From an uncultured Clostridia bacterium (GTDB lineage: Bacteria > Bacillota > Clostridia > Oscillospirales > Acutalibacteraceae): 64,000 nucleotides of DNA. Made by a program: the position numbers and the translations under genes. The notes beneath the pieces were generated by a model. The model did not search any database, was not told where the DNA came from, and saw only the letters and a list, made by a program, of their open reading frames with translations. Positions 8,835 through 17,218 of the stretch are shown here, one piece after another; the stretch's first letter is position 1, and each line of letters opens with the position of its first letter. The stretch lies in contig CAMFBH010000006.1 of assembly GCA_945948515.1 (NCBI GenBank), positions 1 to 64,000 of the forward strand. Reading direction: 5' to 3'.

Positions 8835-10841
8835 ATGGGTAAGAAAATGATTTCGCTTATTCTTTCATTAAGCGTTTTATTGTCGTTATCCTTTGCACTT
8901 TATTCCGCTGCTTTTGCCGTAGAAGACGATGCGGGAACCTACGGCGATAATATTACATATTCTTTTGACGCACAAAGCGGAGTTCTAACGGTTTCCGGAA
9001 CGGGAGATATGAAAAACACTACAACAACTGGCGCTCCGTGGTATCCGTACAGAACCTCTATAAAAAGTATAGTTATTGAAGAAGGTATAACCGGCATAGG
9101 TAGATATTGCTTCTATTATGCTAATGCAGAAAGTGTTTCTTTCCCGTCAACTTTAATTAAAATCGGAAACAGGGCATTTTCTCATTGCAGCGCTATAACC
9201 TCACTTGAACTTCCTGAGGGACTTGAAACATTGGAGCCCTATGTATTTGAGAATTGCACAGGAATAACCTCCCTTGTTCTCCCGTCGAGCCTTGTAACTA
9301 TCGGCGCATATGTGTTTTGCGCCTGTTCTTCACTCACAGCTCTTTCTTTTTCATCAATGAGCTGTCAGGCACAGCTTGGAAATTATGCATTTGCAGATTG
9401 TTCTCTTTTGCAAAATGCCGTTATTCCGTCTGAAGTAACCTTTGCTGATTATTCTCCGCTTGGATTCAGCAGAAACGGAGAAACTCAGTACGACCTTACA
9501 ATAAGCGGATATAAGGATTCACCGGCGTATTATTATGCTGTTGCAAAGGGCTTTAATTTTGTTGAGCTCGGAAAAAGCTATACAGTTTTAAATCTTGCAC
9601 AGGAGAAGCAGGAATGCTTTGTAACAGACAGCGAAACCTTTCTGTATTTGTTTACTCCGTCCGAAAGCGGAAATTATGTTATTTATTCGCAAAGCTCGAT
9701 AGATATTTATGCAAATCTTTATACCGAAGATATGCTCCTTATTCAGTCGAATGACGATGCATCGGATGCAAACAGAGATTTTAAAATAACTGCTTTTCTT
9801 GAAAAGGATAAGCCGTATTATATCAGTGTGGGCGCAAATAAAATGGTAGGCGATTTCAGAATTATCGTTATGCCTGAAATTAAAACTCTAAGCGTGAGTC
9901 TTAATCAAACTGATCCGCTGATTTACGGAATTGACAGCGTTGACGGCGTTTTTGATATAGAGCCGCTGAAAGAAAAAATCAGCTTTGTAATTAACGGAGT
10001 TTATACCTATAATTATTCGGATGAACTGTATCTCTACGCAGATAATTGTACCGTTTATGACAATCAAAAGGATATTCCGTGGACATATCAGGGGGAAAAC
10101 CCTATTTATCTGACTGTTGAAAACACAACGGCGTCATGCAGCGTAGCTATTAGTGAACATAGCTTTGAAAAGGTTGTAAAAGAAGCAACTTGTCTTGAGG
10201 AAGGCGCAGAATATCTTTATTGTTCGCATTGTTCGGAAATAAGAAATTATGTTTCGGGTGAGCCTGCTCTCGGTCATGATTTTGAAGTTAAATCAACGGT
10301 CAATGCAACATATGAGAGAGACGGCTATGATTTATGCGAATGTACTCGATGTGGATTGGAAGAAAAGCAAAACATTGTTCCTAAAACAGGCAGACTCGTT
10401 AAAGGAAATATCGTTCTTCTTGAAAATATCGGAGGCGTTCACAACAGTAATATTCCTCTAGAGGGAATTTCAATTTACTTCGACGGAAGAGTAAAAACCG
10501 TTACAGACAGCAGTGGATATTTTGAACTATATGTTCCTAGGCTTAATGCAGTTGTTACCGTAAAGGATTCTTTCGGACAGTCGCGTTCAATCTCAATTAT
10601 GAACGGACATACAGAGCTTGATTTGGGCTTTGTACCGTTTTTGATTTATGATATAAACAATGACGGTGCAGTAAATGCCAGAGATTATTCAAAGTTTCTT
10701 ACTCTTGCAAAGGATACTTCAAATTCTGAGAAGCTAAAGATATTTGATGTTAATAAAGACGGTTCACTGAATAGTGAGGATTGGGTATATGCCAAGAATT
10801 TTATACCGCTTCATTATACTGATGAGAATTTATACAATTAA
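8835..10841 (+). CDS. Secreted leucine-rich-repeat protein with C-terminal dockerin
   Basis: 668 residues. A signal peptide (residues 1-29, cleaved near AFA-VE) is followed by BspA-type leucine-rich repeats (about 70-190: IKIGNRAFSHCSAITSLELP, then two similar units). Next comes a beta region resembling pre-peptidase C-terminal domains (about 255-335). A CxxC-rich segment (YCSHC, CECTRC) and a carboxypeptidase-regulatory-like domain follow. The end (about 610-664) holds two calcium-loop repeats, DINNDGAVNARD and DVNKDGSLNSED, typical of a type I dockerin. It is therefore probably exported and bound to a cohesin. No catalytic domain is visible. It is monocistronic, between two transcription units. 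Confidence 0.85.
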   Translation: MGKKMISLILSLSVLLSLSFALYSAAFAVEDDAGTYGDNITYSFDAQSGVLTVSGTGDMKNTTTTGAPWYPYRTSIKSIVIEEGITGIGRYCFYYANAESVSFPSTLIKIGNRAFSHCSAITSLELPEGLETLEPYVFENCTGITSLVLPSSLVTIGAYVFCACSSLTALSFSSMSCQAQLGNYAFADCSLLQNAVIPSEVTFADYSPLGFSRNGETQYDLTISGYKDSPAYYYAVAKGFNFVELGKSYTVLNLAQEKQECFVTDSETFLYLFTPSESGNYVIYSQSSIDIYANLYTEDMLLIQSNDDASDANRDFKITAFLEKDKPYYISVGANKMVGDFRIIVMPEIKTLSVSLNQTDPLIYGIDSVDGVFDIEPLKEKISFVINGVYTYNYSDELYLYADNCTVYDNQKDIPWTYQGENPIYLTVENTTASCSVAISEHSFEKVVKEATCLEEGAEYLYCSHCSEIRNYVSGEPALGHDFEVKSTVNATYERDGYDLCECTRCGLEEKQNIVPKTGRLVKGNIVLLENIGGVHNSNIPLEGISIYFDGRVKTVTDSSGYFELYVPRLNAVVTVKDSFGQSRSISIMNGHTELDLGFVPFLIYDINNDGAVNARDYSKFLTLAKDTSNSEKLKIFDVNKDGSLNSEDWVYAKNFIPLHYTDENLYN

Positions 10842-10891
10842 AATGCAAATATATGAGTATTTTTATTGTAATTGTCTATTGAAAACGGATG

Positions 10892-10897
10892 TATAAT
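10892..10897 (+). promoter_or_regulatory. Possible -10 box before purE
   Basis: A perfect TATAAT lies 41 bases before the purE start. The available -35 candidates (TTGTAA, TTGTCT) are off-spacing, so the promoter is tentative. No purine riboswitch or clear PurR site is seen in the 97-base gap. Confidence 0.4.
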
Positions 10898-10938
10898 ACA
10901 GTAAAATATTTCTATAAAAAGAAACGGAGGAATAACGC

Positions 10939-11436
10939 TTGAAAAAAGTAGCAATCATTATGGGCTCGGACAGTGATTTGCCGATTGTTGAACCGGCAAT
11001 CAAACAGCTTCGCGAGCTTTCAATCGAAACAGAGGTGCGCGTAATGAGCGCTCACAGAACTCCCGATGCCGCGCATGAGTTTTCAGCCAATGCACAAAAG
11101 AACGGCTTCGGAGTAATTATTGCAGCAGCAGGTATGGCCGCTCATCTCGGTGGAGTGCTTGCGGCGTCAACGGTTCTTCCGGTAATAGGAATACCCTGCA
11201 AATCCTCTTGCTTTGACGGAATGGATGCTCTGCTTTCAACCGTTATGATGCCTCCGGGAATACCGGTTGCAACAGTCGGAGTAAATGCTGCAAAAAATGC
11301 GGCGCTCCTTGCGGCTGAAATCTTAGCTGTCAGTGACGATGAATTGTCGGCTAAGCTTACCGAAATGAGAAAGCAAATGGCTGAGCAGGTTAGCAAAAAG
11401 GATTCTGCTCTTCAGGAAAAAATTAAAGAAATATAA
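10939..11436 (+). CDS. purE: 5-(carboxyamino)imidazole ribonucleotide mutase
   Basis: PurE makes CAIR in purine synthesis. The 165-residue product has the family motifs MGSDSDLP, SAHRTPDAAHEF and AAGMAAHLGG. The start is a TTG at 10939 behind ACGGAGG. It opens a five-gene purine cluster. purK is not in the window, so whether it uses N5-CAIR or AIR plus CO2 cannot be told from context. Confidence 0.96.
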   Translation: MKKVAIIMGSDSDLPIVEPAIKQLRELSIETEVRVMSAHRTPDAAHEFSANAQKNGFGVIIAAAGMAAHLGGVLAASTVLPVIGIPCKSSCFDGMDALLSTVMMPPGIPVATVGVNAAKNAALLAAEILAVSDDELSAKLTEMRKQMAEQVSKKDSALQEKIKEI

Positions 11437-11459
11437 ATTAAAACACAGGGGAATAAAAT

Positions 11460-12500
11460 ATGGAAAAAAGCTTCAGCGAAAGCTATGCTTCTGCAGGTGT
11501 TGATGTAACTGCAGGCTACAAATCTGTTGAATTAATCAAATCTCATGTTGCCAAAACAAAAATTCCGGGAGTCCTTTCTCAAATCGGAGGCTTCGGCGGA
11601 CTTTTTGAGTTGAACACCAAGGAGATGAAAGAGCCCGTTCTTGTTTCGGGAACGGACGGAGTAGGAACAAAAATTAAGCTTGCCTTTCTTATGGATAAGC
11701 ACGACACAATCGGAATTGACTGCGTTGCAATGTGCGTAAATGATGTTGCGTGCAGCGGAGCAAAGCCGTTGTTCTTCCTTGATTATATCGCCTGCGGAAA
11801 AAACTATCCGGAAAAAATTGAGCAAATAGTTAAAGGCGTAGCCGAGGGCTGTGTTCAGTCGGGATGTGCTCTTGTTGGCGGAGAAACTGCCGAGCATCCC
11901 GGACTTATGCCTGAGGAAGAATATGATCTCGCAGGCTTTTCGGTTGGTATTGCAGATAAGGAAAAGCTTGTAAGCGGAGAGAATCTCAAAGCAGGAGATG
12001 TTCTTATAGGAGTAGCTTCAAGCGGCGTTCATTCAAACGGATTCAGTCTTGTTCGCAAGGTGTTTAATATTGATTCAAAGCAGGTGCTTGAAACCTATTA
12101 CGATGAACTCGGAAAAACTCTCGGCGAGGAGCTTTTAACTCCCACAAGAATTTATGTTAAGGCTCTCTGTGCTTTAATGAACGAGGTTAAGGTTAACGCT
12201 ATTTCGCACATCACCGGCGGCGGATTTTACGAAAATGTTCCGAGAATGCTCAAAGACGGCGTTAAAGCAGTTGTCAACAAGAACGAGCTTTTCAAGCTTC
12301 CGATATTTGATTTGATTGCAAAAGCAGGAAATATTCCCGAAAGAGATATGTTTAATACATTTAATATGGGAACAGGTCTTATTATTGCCGTTGATAAGGA
12401 AAATGCACAAAAGGCAATAGAAATACTTGAAGGCTGTGGCGAGAAAGCAAAGGTAATCGGCGCTATTGAAAACGGTGAAACAGGAGTAGAATTATGCTGA
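11460..12500 (+). CDS. purM: Phosphoribosylformylglycinamidine cyclo-ligase (AIR synthetase)
   Basis: PurM closes the imidazole ring using ATP. The 346-residue product begins [19 protein letters not shown] and carries [37 protein letters not shown] and the glycine-rich [14 protein letters not shown]. It overlaps purN by seven bases, indicating coupling. Confidence 0.97.
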   Translation: MEKSFSESYASAGVDVTAGYKSVELIKSHVAKTKIPGVLSQIGGFGGLFELNTKEMKEPVLVSGTDGVGTKIKLAFLMDKHDTIGIDCVAMCVNDVACSGAKPLFFLDYIACGKNYPEKIEQIVKGVAEGCVQSGCALVGGETAEHPGLMPEEEYDLAGFSVGIADKEKLVSGENLKAGDVLIGVASSGVHSNGFSLVRKVFNIDSKQVLETYYDELGKTLGEELLTPTRIYVKALCALMNEVKVNAISHITGGGFYENVPRMLKDGVKAVVNKNELFKLPIFDLIAKAGNIPERDMFNTFNMGTGLIIAVDKENAQKAIEILEGCGEKAKVIGAIENGETGVELC

Positions 12501-13117
12501 ATATAGCAGTGCTCGTGTCAGGAGGGGGAACAAACCTTCAGGCGCTGATAGATGCTCAAAACCGCGGAGAAATAAAAAACGGAAAAATAAAATGCGTTAT
12601 TTCCTCTAAGGAAGGCGCCTATGCACTTGAGCGCGCAGAAAAAAACGGAATAGACACTATGGTTATTCCGAGATGCGAATTTGAGGATATACATTCATAC
12701 ACAAGAGCAATAACCGATGCGCTTATTGAATCAAAAGCGGATTTAGTGGTTTATGCAGGATTTATGACAATTCTTGATTCGCAAATCGTTGAAGCTTTTG
12801 AGGGCAAAATGATGAATGTTCATCCTGCGTTAATTCCGTCGTTCTGCGGAAAGGGCTTTTACGGACTTCATGTTCACGAGGCTGTTCTTGAAAGCGGAGT
12901 TAAGCTAACTGGTGCAACAGTACATTTTGTTACCGAGGATTGCGATGCCGGTCCCATAATCGCACAAAAGGCAATTTCGGTTAATAATGACGATACTCCC
13001 GAAACTCTTCAAAAGCGCGTTATGGAGCAGTGTGAATGGATAATTCTTCCTAAAGCGGTATCACTGTTCTGTGAGGGCAGAATTAAAATCATCGGAAATA
13101 AAACAGAAATCATTTGA
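12494..13117 (+). CDS. purN: Phosphoribosylglycinamide formyltransferase
   Basis: PurN transfers the formyl group of 10-formyltetrahydrofolate to GAR. The 207-residue product has the N-terminal [16 protein letters not shown] and the catalytic Asn/His/Asp set in [18 protein letters not shown] and CDAGPIIAQ. It overlaps the end of purM and is followed nine bases later by the IMP cyclohydrolase. Confidence 0.97.
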   Translation: MLNIAVLVSGGGTNLQALIDAQNRGEIKNGKIKCVISSKEGAYALERAEKNGIDTMVIPRCEFEDIHSYTRAITDALIESKADLVVYAGFMTILDSQIVEAFEGKMMNVHPALIPSFCGKGFYGLHVHEAVLESGVKLTGATVHFVTEDCDAGPIIAQKAISVNNDDTPETLQKRVMEQCEWIILPKAVSLFCEGRIKIIGNKTEII

Positions 13118-13126
13118 GGTGGCACC

Positions 13127-13828
13127 ATGGAAATTAAATCTCTTGAAAATGAATTGAGCACAAACACTTATCCCGGCAGAGGAATTGTTCTCGGTAAATC
13201 ATCGGATGGCAAAAACGCAGTAATTGCATATTTTATTATGGGCAGAAGCGTTAACAGCCGAAACAGAATTTTTGAGGAAAACGAGCGCGGTGGAATCAGA
13301 ACTAAGGCTTTTGATGAATCAAAAATGGAGGATCCCTCTTTGATTATCTATAATCCCGTTTTAAAGTTTGACGGAAATACGATAGTTACAAACGGCGACC
13401 AAACAGACACTATTTATGATTTTATGCAGGAGTCAAAGTGTTACAGGCATGCTCTTTTAACAAGAGAATTTGAACCCGATGCACCTAATTACACACCCAG
13501 AATATCAGGTGTTGTTAAGCAAAACGGCGACTATGTTCTTTCAATACTTAAGTCAAATATGGGAAAGCCCGAGTGTCTCAGATTTTTCTTTGAGTATCCT
13601 GCCGAAGCGGGACTTGGTCATTTTATTCATACTTATAAGTGTGACGGAAATCCTATTCCGTCATTTGAAGGCGAGCCTGTTCCTGTTAAAATTGAGGGAG
13701 ATATTGAAGGCTTTACCGAAATGATTTGGAATAACCTTAATGAAGATAATAAGGTTTCTCTTTTCACTCGTTTTATAAATCTCGAAACAGGCGAAGAGCA
13801 AACAAGAATTATTAACAAAAATAAATAA
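13127..13828 (+). CDS. purO: IMP cyclohydrolase, PurO family
   Basis: The 233-residue product matches the stand-alone IMP cyclohydrolase family first known from archaea and found in some Clostridia. It begins YPGRGIVLGKSSDGKNAV and contains MGRSVNSRNRIF, GIRTKAFDESK, DPSLIIYNPV and TNGDQTDTIYDFM. It would convert FAICAR to IMP. No bifunctional purH is present in the window, consistent with a split pathway in which a separate AICAR transformylase is encoded elsewhere. The start is an ATG behind GAGGTG. Confidence 0.85.
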   Translation: MEIKSLENELSTNTYPGRGIVLGKSSDGKNAVIAYFIMGRSVNSRNRIFEENERGGIRTKAFDESKMEDPSLIIYNPVLKFDGNTIVTNGDQTDTIYDFMQESKCYRHALLTREFEPDAPNYTPRISGVVKQNGDYVLSILKSNMGKPECLRFFFEYPAEAGLGHFIHTYKCDGNPIPSFEGEPVPVKIEGDIEGFTEMIWNNLNEDNKVSLFTRFINLETGEEQTRIINKNK

Positions 13829-13838
13829 TAAATACAAA

Positions 13839-13875
13839 GGGCGGCTTTTTTCATATGTGTGAAAAAGGCTCGCCC
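13839..13875 (+). promoter_or_regulatory. Hairpin element between purO and purD
   Basis: The arms 13839-13853 and 13860-13875 pair with one bulge around a six-base loop. There is no T-run; the purD ribosome binding site follows at 13888. The core (CGGCT, pyrimidines, TTCATAT, TGTGAA, AAG) resembles an element before murA at 36281. Confidence 0.55.
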
Positions 13876-13900
13876 GTATCATATATTAAGGAGAATTAAA

Positions 13901-15172
13901 ATGAAGGTATTGGTAGTAGGCGGCGGAGGCCGTGAGCACGCATTAATAAAAAAAATAAAGGAAAGCCCCAAGGTAAGTGAAATAGCCTGCACTCCCGGTA
14001 ACGGCGGAATTTCTTATGATGCAAAGTGCTATAATGTTTCAGCAACGGATATTGACGGCGTTGTTGCCCTCGCAAAAGAGATAAAGGCTGATTTTATTGT
14101 TGTTGCACCTGACGATCCGCTTGTTCTCGGTATGGTTGATGCTCTCAATAAAGAAGGATTTAAAACCTTCGGACCCGATTCAAAGGCGGCAATAATTGAA
14201 GGCTCAAAGGTGTTCTCCAAAGAGCTTATGAAAAAGTACGGTATTCCTACTGCTAAATATGCTGTTTTCAGTGACCCCGAAAAGGTTATGGAATATATTG
14301 AAAAGGAAAACACATTTCCAACCGTAATTAAGGCAGACGGCCTTGCTCTCGGAAAAGGCGTTATAATTGCCGAAAATATGGAGCAGGCAAAGAACGGCGT
14401 TAAGTCAATTATGGAGGATAAAATCTTCGGTGCTTCGGGTAATGAAGTTGTTGTTGAAGAGTTTTTAACAGGTCCGGAGGTTTCCGTTCTTGCATTTACA
14501 GACGGTAAGTGTGTTAAGCCCATGGTTTCTTCAATGGACCATAAAAGAGCGCTCGACGGTGATAAAGGACTTAATACGGGCGGCATGGGAACCGTTTCTC
14601 CCAATCCCTATTATACCGATGATGTTGCGGCTGAATGTATGGAAAAAATATTTCTTCCAACGGTGGAAGCAATGAATAAAGAAGGCAGAACCTTTAAAGG
14701 CTGTCTCTATTTCGGCTTAATGATTACTCCGGGCGGACCTAAGGTAATTGAATACAACTGCCGTTTCGGTGATCCTGAAACTCAGGTTGTTCTTCCTAAG
14801 CTTAAAACAGATATTATGGAGATCTTTGAAGCAATCAACAGCCAAACCCTCAGTGAGCTTGATATTGAGTGGAGTGATGAGGCTTGTGCTTGTGTAATTA
14901 TGGCAAGCGGCGGATACCCCCAGTCGTATCCGAAGGGAATTGAAATCAACGGTTTAACAAACGGTCAAACCGACGGAGTAACGGTTTATCATGCCGGAAC
15001 CGCAATTAAAGACGGAAAGCTCGTTACAAGCGGAGGCAGAGTTCTCGGAGTAACCGCTTTGGGTAAAACATTGCAGCAGGCGCTTGATAAATCATATGAA
15101 GCAGTATCAAAGATTGAATTTGACGGTGCCCATTACAGAAAGGACATCGGTAAAAAAGCATTAAATTGTTAA
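13901..15172 (+). CDS. purD: Phosphoribosylamine--glycine ligase (GAR synthetase)
   Basis: PurD makes GAR in the second step of purine synthesis. The ATG at 13901 gives 423 residues beginning MKVLVVGGGGREHAL, the family start, behind AAGGAG; longer in-frame starts fall within the upstream hairpin. ATP-grasp motifs are visible: KADGLALGKGVIIAE, DHKRALDGDKGLNTGGMG and IEYNCRFGDPETQ. It ends the purine cluster. Confidence 0.97.
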   Translation: MKVLVVGGGGREHALIKKIKESPKVSEIACTPGNGGISYDAKCYNVSATDIDGVVALAKEIKADFIVVAPDDPLVLGMVDALNKEGFKTFGPDSKAAIIEGSKVFSKELMKKYGIPTAKYAVFSDPEKVMEYIEKENTFPTVIKADGLALGKGVIIAENMEQAKNGVKSIMEDKIFGASGNEVVVEEFLTGPEVSVLAFTDGKCVKPMVSSMDHKRALDGDKGLNTGGMGTVSPNPYYTDDVAAECMEKIFLPTVEAMNKEGRTFKGCLYFGLMITPGGPKVIEYNCRFGDPETQVVLPKLKTDIMEIFEAINSQTLSELDIEWSDEACACVIMASGGYPQSYPKGIEINGLTNGQTDGVTVYHAGTAIKDGKLVTSGGRVLGVTALGKTLQQALDKSYEAVSKIEFDGAHYRKDIGKKALNC

Positions 15173-15199
15173 CAATTTGAAAAAATGTACAAAAAGTTA

Positions 15200-15227
15200 T
15201 TGACTTTTCTACTAATTGTGATATCAT
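15200..15227 (+). promoter_or_regulatory. Promoter of the adaptor-permease operon
   Basis: TTGACT (15200-15205) and TATCAT (15222-15227) are separated by 16 bases, about 50 bases before the adaptor start. It marks a new transcript after purD. Confidence 0.65.
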
Positions 15228-15277
15228 CTTACTGTCATTATAAAGAAACAATTATTTTACAGAAGAGGTTTTGCTAA

Positions 15278-17206
15278 ATGGCTACAGTAAAAAAGAGTAA
15301 AAAAAGAATAATTGTTCCGATTTGTATAGTGCTTGTTATTGCTATTGCGGCAACAGGCTTCGGAATTTACTCTAAGAAGGAAAAAAAGGAAGAGGTTTCA
15401 CTTCACACTCTCTCACTCGGTAACATCACCGAAACAGTCAGTGCAACAGGTGATGTAACAGCAGGTTCATCAAAAGAGTATAAGGTATCCTCTGTTGCAA
15501 CTGTAAAAGAGGTTTATGTTAAGGTGGGCGATGAGGTTAAAAAAGGTGATAAGCTTGCATCATTTGAAACCGATTCAATGAATGAGCAGGTTAATCAGCT
15601 TAGGAATTCTTATAAATCGTCTAAAAAGGCTTATGAGGATCAGTTGAAGTCTCAGAAGTCCGCTGAAAAGAAGCTTGCCGAGGTTAACAAGAGTATTAAA
15701 GTGCTTGAAAAGGATGTTGCAAAGCTTGAAAAGAAGCTTCTGAAAACAACCGGCACAACAACAACCATAAAGAAAGAGTCAACAACGGCCGCTCCAACTA
15801 CAACAACCACAACAACCAGACCCTCAACAACCGCTAAGGACTGCATAATTGTTGTTTCTCCCACAAAGGGCGGAACGGTTAAGTACGACGGAAAGATTTA
15901 CAGTGAGGGCGAAAAGGCAACTATTACAACAAAAGCCGGTACAAAGGTAACTGTTGAGGCGGATTCTCTTGCCGGATATGCTTTCTCCGGTTGGTACAAC
16001 GGAAATGAATATCTTTCTGCAAAGCCTACATACACTATGTATGTAACAACCGATATGCAGGTAACTGCAAAGTTTGAGGAATTTGATGCATCAATAGACA
16101 GTATTTCTTCTGCATTAAAGAGCATTGCATCTTCTCTTATTGAAGTAACCGATGATGTTTCAACAATGGCAAGAATTATGGAAACAATTTCAACTGCAAT
16201 AGCGCAGGAGCTTGCTTCCGGTAATTATAATCCCGATAAAATTGCAAATGCAGTAGGTGATGCTGTTGCAAAGGCAATTAAGCAGGGAATTATTGATGAA
16301 ACAAAGCTTCTTATTGACAGTGGTGCCCTTGAAAACACAGTTGAAGCAGCAGTTCGTGCAATAGATTGGAATGGACTTGTTAAAGAATTTGCAGAAACAG
16401 ACAATGTTGCTTTAACAACAAAACAGCTTCAGCTTGCAGCGCTTTATGCAGAAAAGGAGCTATTCACTGTTCAGGCTTCATCATCTGTTACCGAAGCACA
16501 GAAGCAGGCTATGAATGCAACAAAGAGCGCTCTTGATATACTTGAAAAGCAGCAGGGCGATCTTCAGGCAGGATGGACCGCCGCATTTGACGGAATTATA
16601 ACCGAATGTGACCTTGTTGAAGGTCAGGATACAACCTTTGTTTCTTCGGGAATGAAGCTTGAAAACCACGACACCCTTACAGTTACCGTTTCTCTCGGAA
16701 AGTACGATGTTTTAAAGGTTAAAGAGGGAATGAAAGCCGATATTACAGGTGTTAAAGGTACTTATACAGGTGAGGTAACATTTATTGCGCCCACTGCAAC
16801 CGGCGGAAGCGATTCTTCAATTCTTGACAGCGTAGGCTCAATGGCAGGAATTTCAGGACTGTCAAGCCTTACAGCAAGCGGTGCAGGTGTTGAATGTCAG
16901 ATAACAATTGATAATCCCGACGAAAATCTTATCGTTGGATTTGATGTTAATGTTGATATAGAAACAGGAACCTCAAGCAATATTCTTGTTGTTCCGATTG
17001 AAGCGCTTGTTCTTGAAAAGGAAGGCTCATTTGTTTATGTTTACGACAGTGAGACTTCAACAGTTAAGAAAACAAAGATAACAACAGGCGCAACCTCTGA
17101 TTCTGAATATGAGGTTACAGGCGGAGTTAAGAAAGGTCAAAAAATTGTTTCAACACCGACAGATAAGATTGAAGACGGTGCAAAAGTTACAGTTAAAAAT
17201 AAATAA
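15278..17206 (+). CDS. MacA/HlyD-like efflux adaptor with inserted InlB-like repeat
   Basis: 642 residues, anchored by one N-terminal membrane segment (about 11-30). A lipoyl-like half (about 60-100, TVKEVYVKVGDEVKKGD) leads into a coiled coil (101-158). A threonine-rich linker (about 158-186) and one InlB-like beta repeat (about 188-268: GGTVKYDGKIYSEGEKATI, FSGWYNG, TAKFEE) interrupt the helical hairpin. A second helical arm, the returning lipoyl half and the barrel and membrane-proximal domains follow (FDGIITECDLVEGQ, VPIEALVLEKEGSFVYVYD). It probably couples an ABC permease to the outer wall. The insertion is not part of ordinary MacA proteins. The permease gene follows after 12 bases. 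Confidence 0.82.
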   Translation: MATVKKSKKRIIVPICIVLVIAIAATGFGIYSKKEKKEEVSLHTLSLGNITETVSATGDVTAGSSKEYKVSSVATVKEVYVKVGDEVKKGDKLASFETDSMNEQVNQLRNSYKSSKKAYEDQLKSQKSAEKKLAEVNKSIKVLEKDVAKLEKKLLKTTGTTTTIKKESTTAAPTTTTTTTRPSTTAKDCIIVVSPTKGGTVKYDGKIYSEGEKATITTKAGTKVTVEADSLAGYAFSGWYNGNEYLSAKPTYTMYVTTDMQVTAKFEEFDASIDSISSALKSIASSLIEVTDDVSTMARIMETISTAIAQELASGNYNPDKIANAVGDAVAKAIKQGIIDETKLLIDSGALENTVEAAVRAIDWNGLVKEFAETDNVALTTKQLQLAALYAEKELFTVQASSSVTEAQKQAMNATKSALDILEKQQGDLQAGWTAAFDGIITECDLVEGQDTTFVSSGMKLENHDTLTVTVSLGKYDVLKVKEGMKADITGVKGTYTGEVTFIAPTATGGSDSSILDSVGSMAGISGLSSLTASGAGVECQITIDNPDENLIVGFDVNVDIETGTSSNILVVPIEALVLEKEGSFVYVYDSETSTVKKTKITTGATSDSEYEVTGGVKKGQKIVSTPTDKIEDGAKVTVKNK

Positions 17207-17218
17207 GAAGGTGTAGGC

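Noticed and set aside
10842..10938. Purine riboswitch before purE
   Set aside because: The conserved three-way junction bases and loop sequences are not present in this 97-base gap.
15757..15838. Threonine-codon repeats as a variable-number tandem repeat
   Set aside because: The codons vary (ACA, ACC, ACT) and are interspersed with other residues; it reads as a protein linker rather than a DNA repeat.
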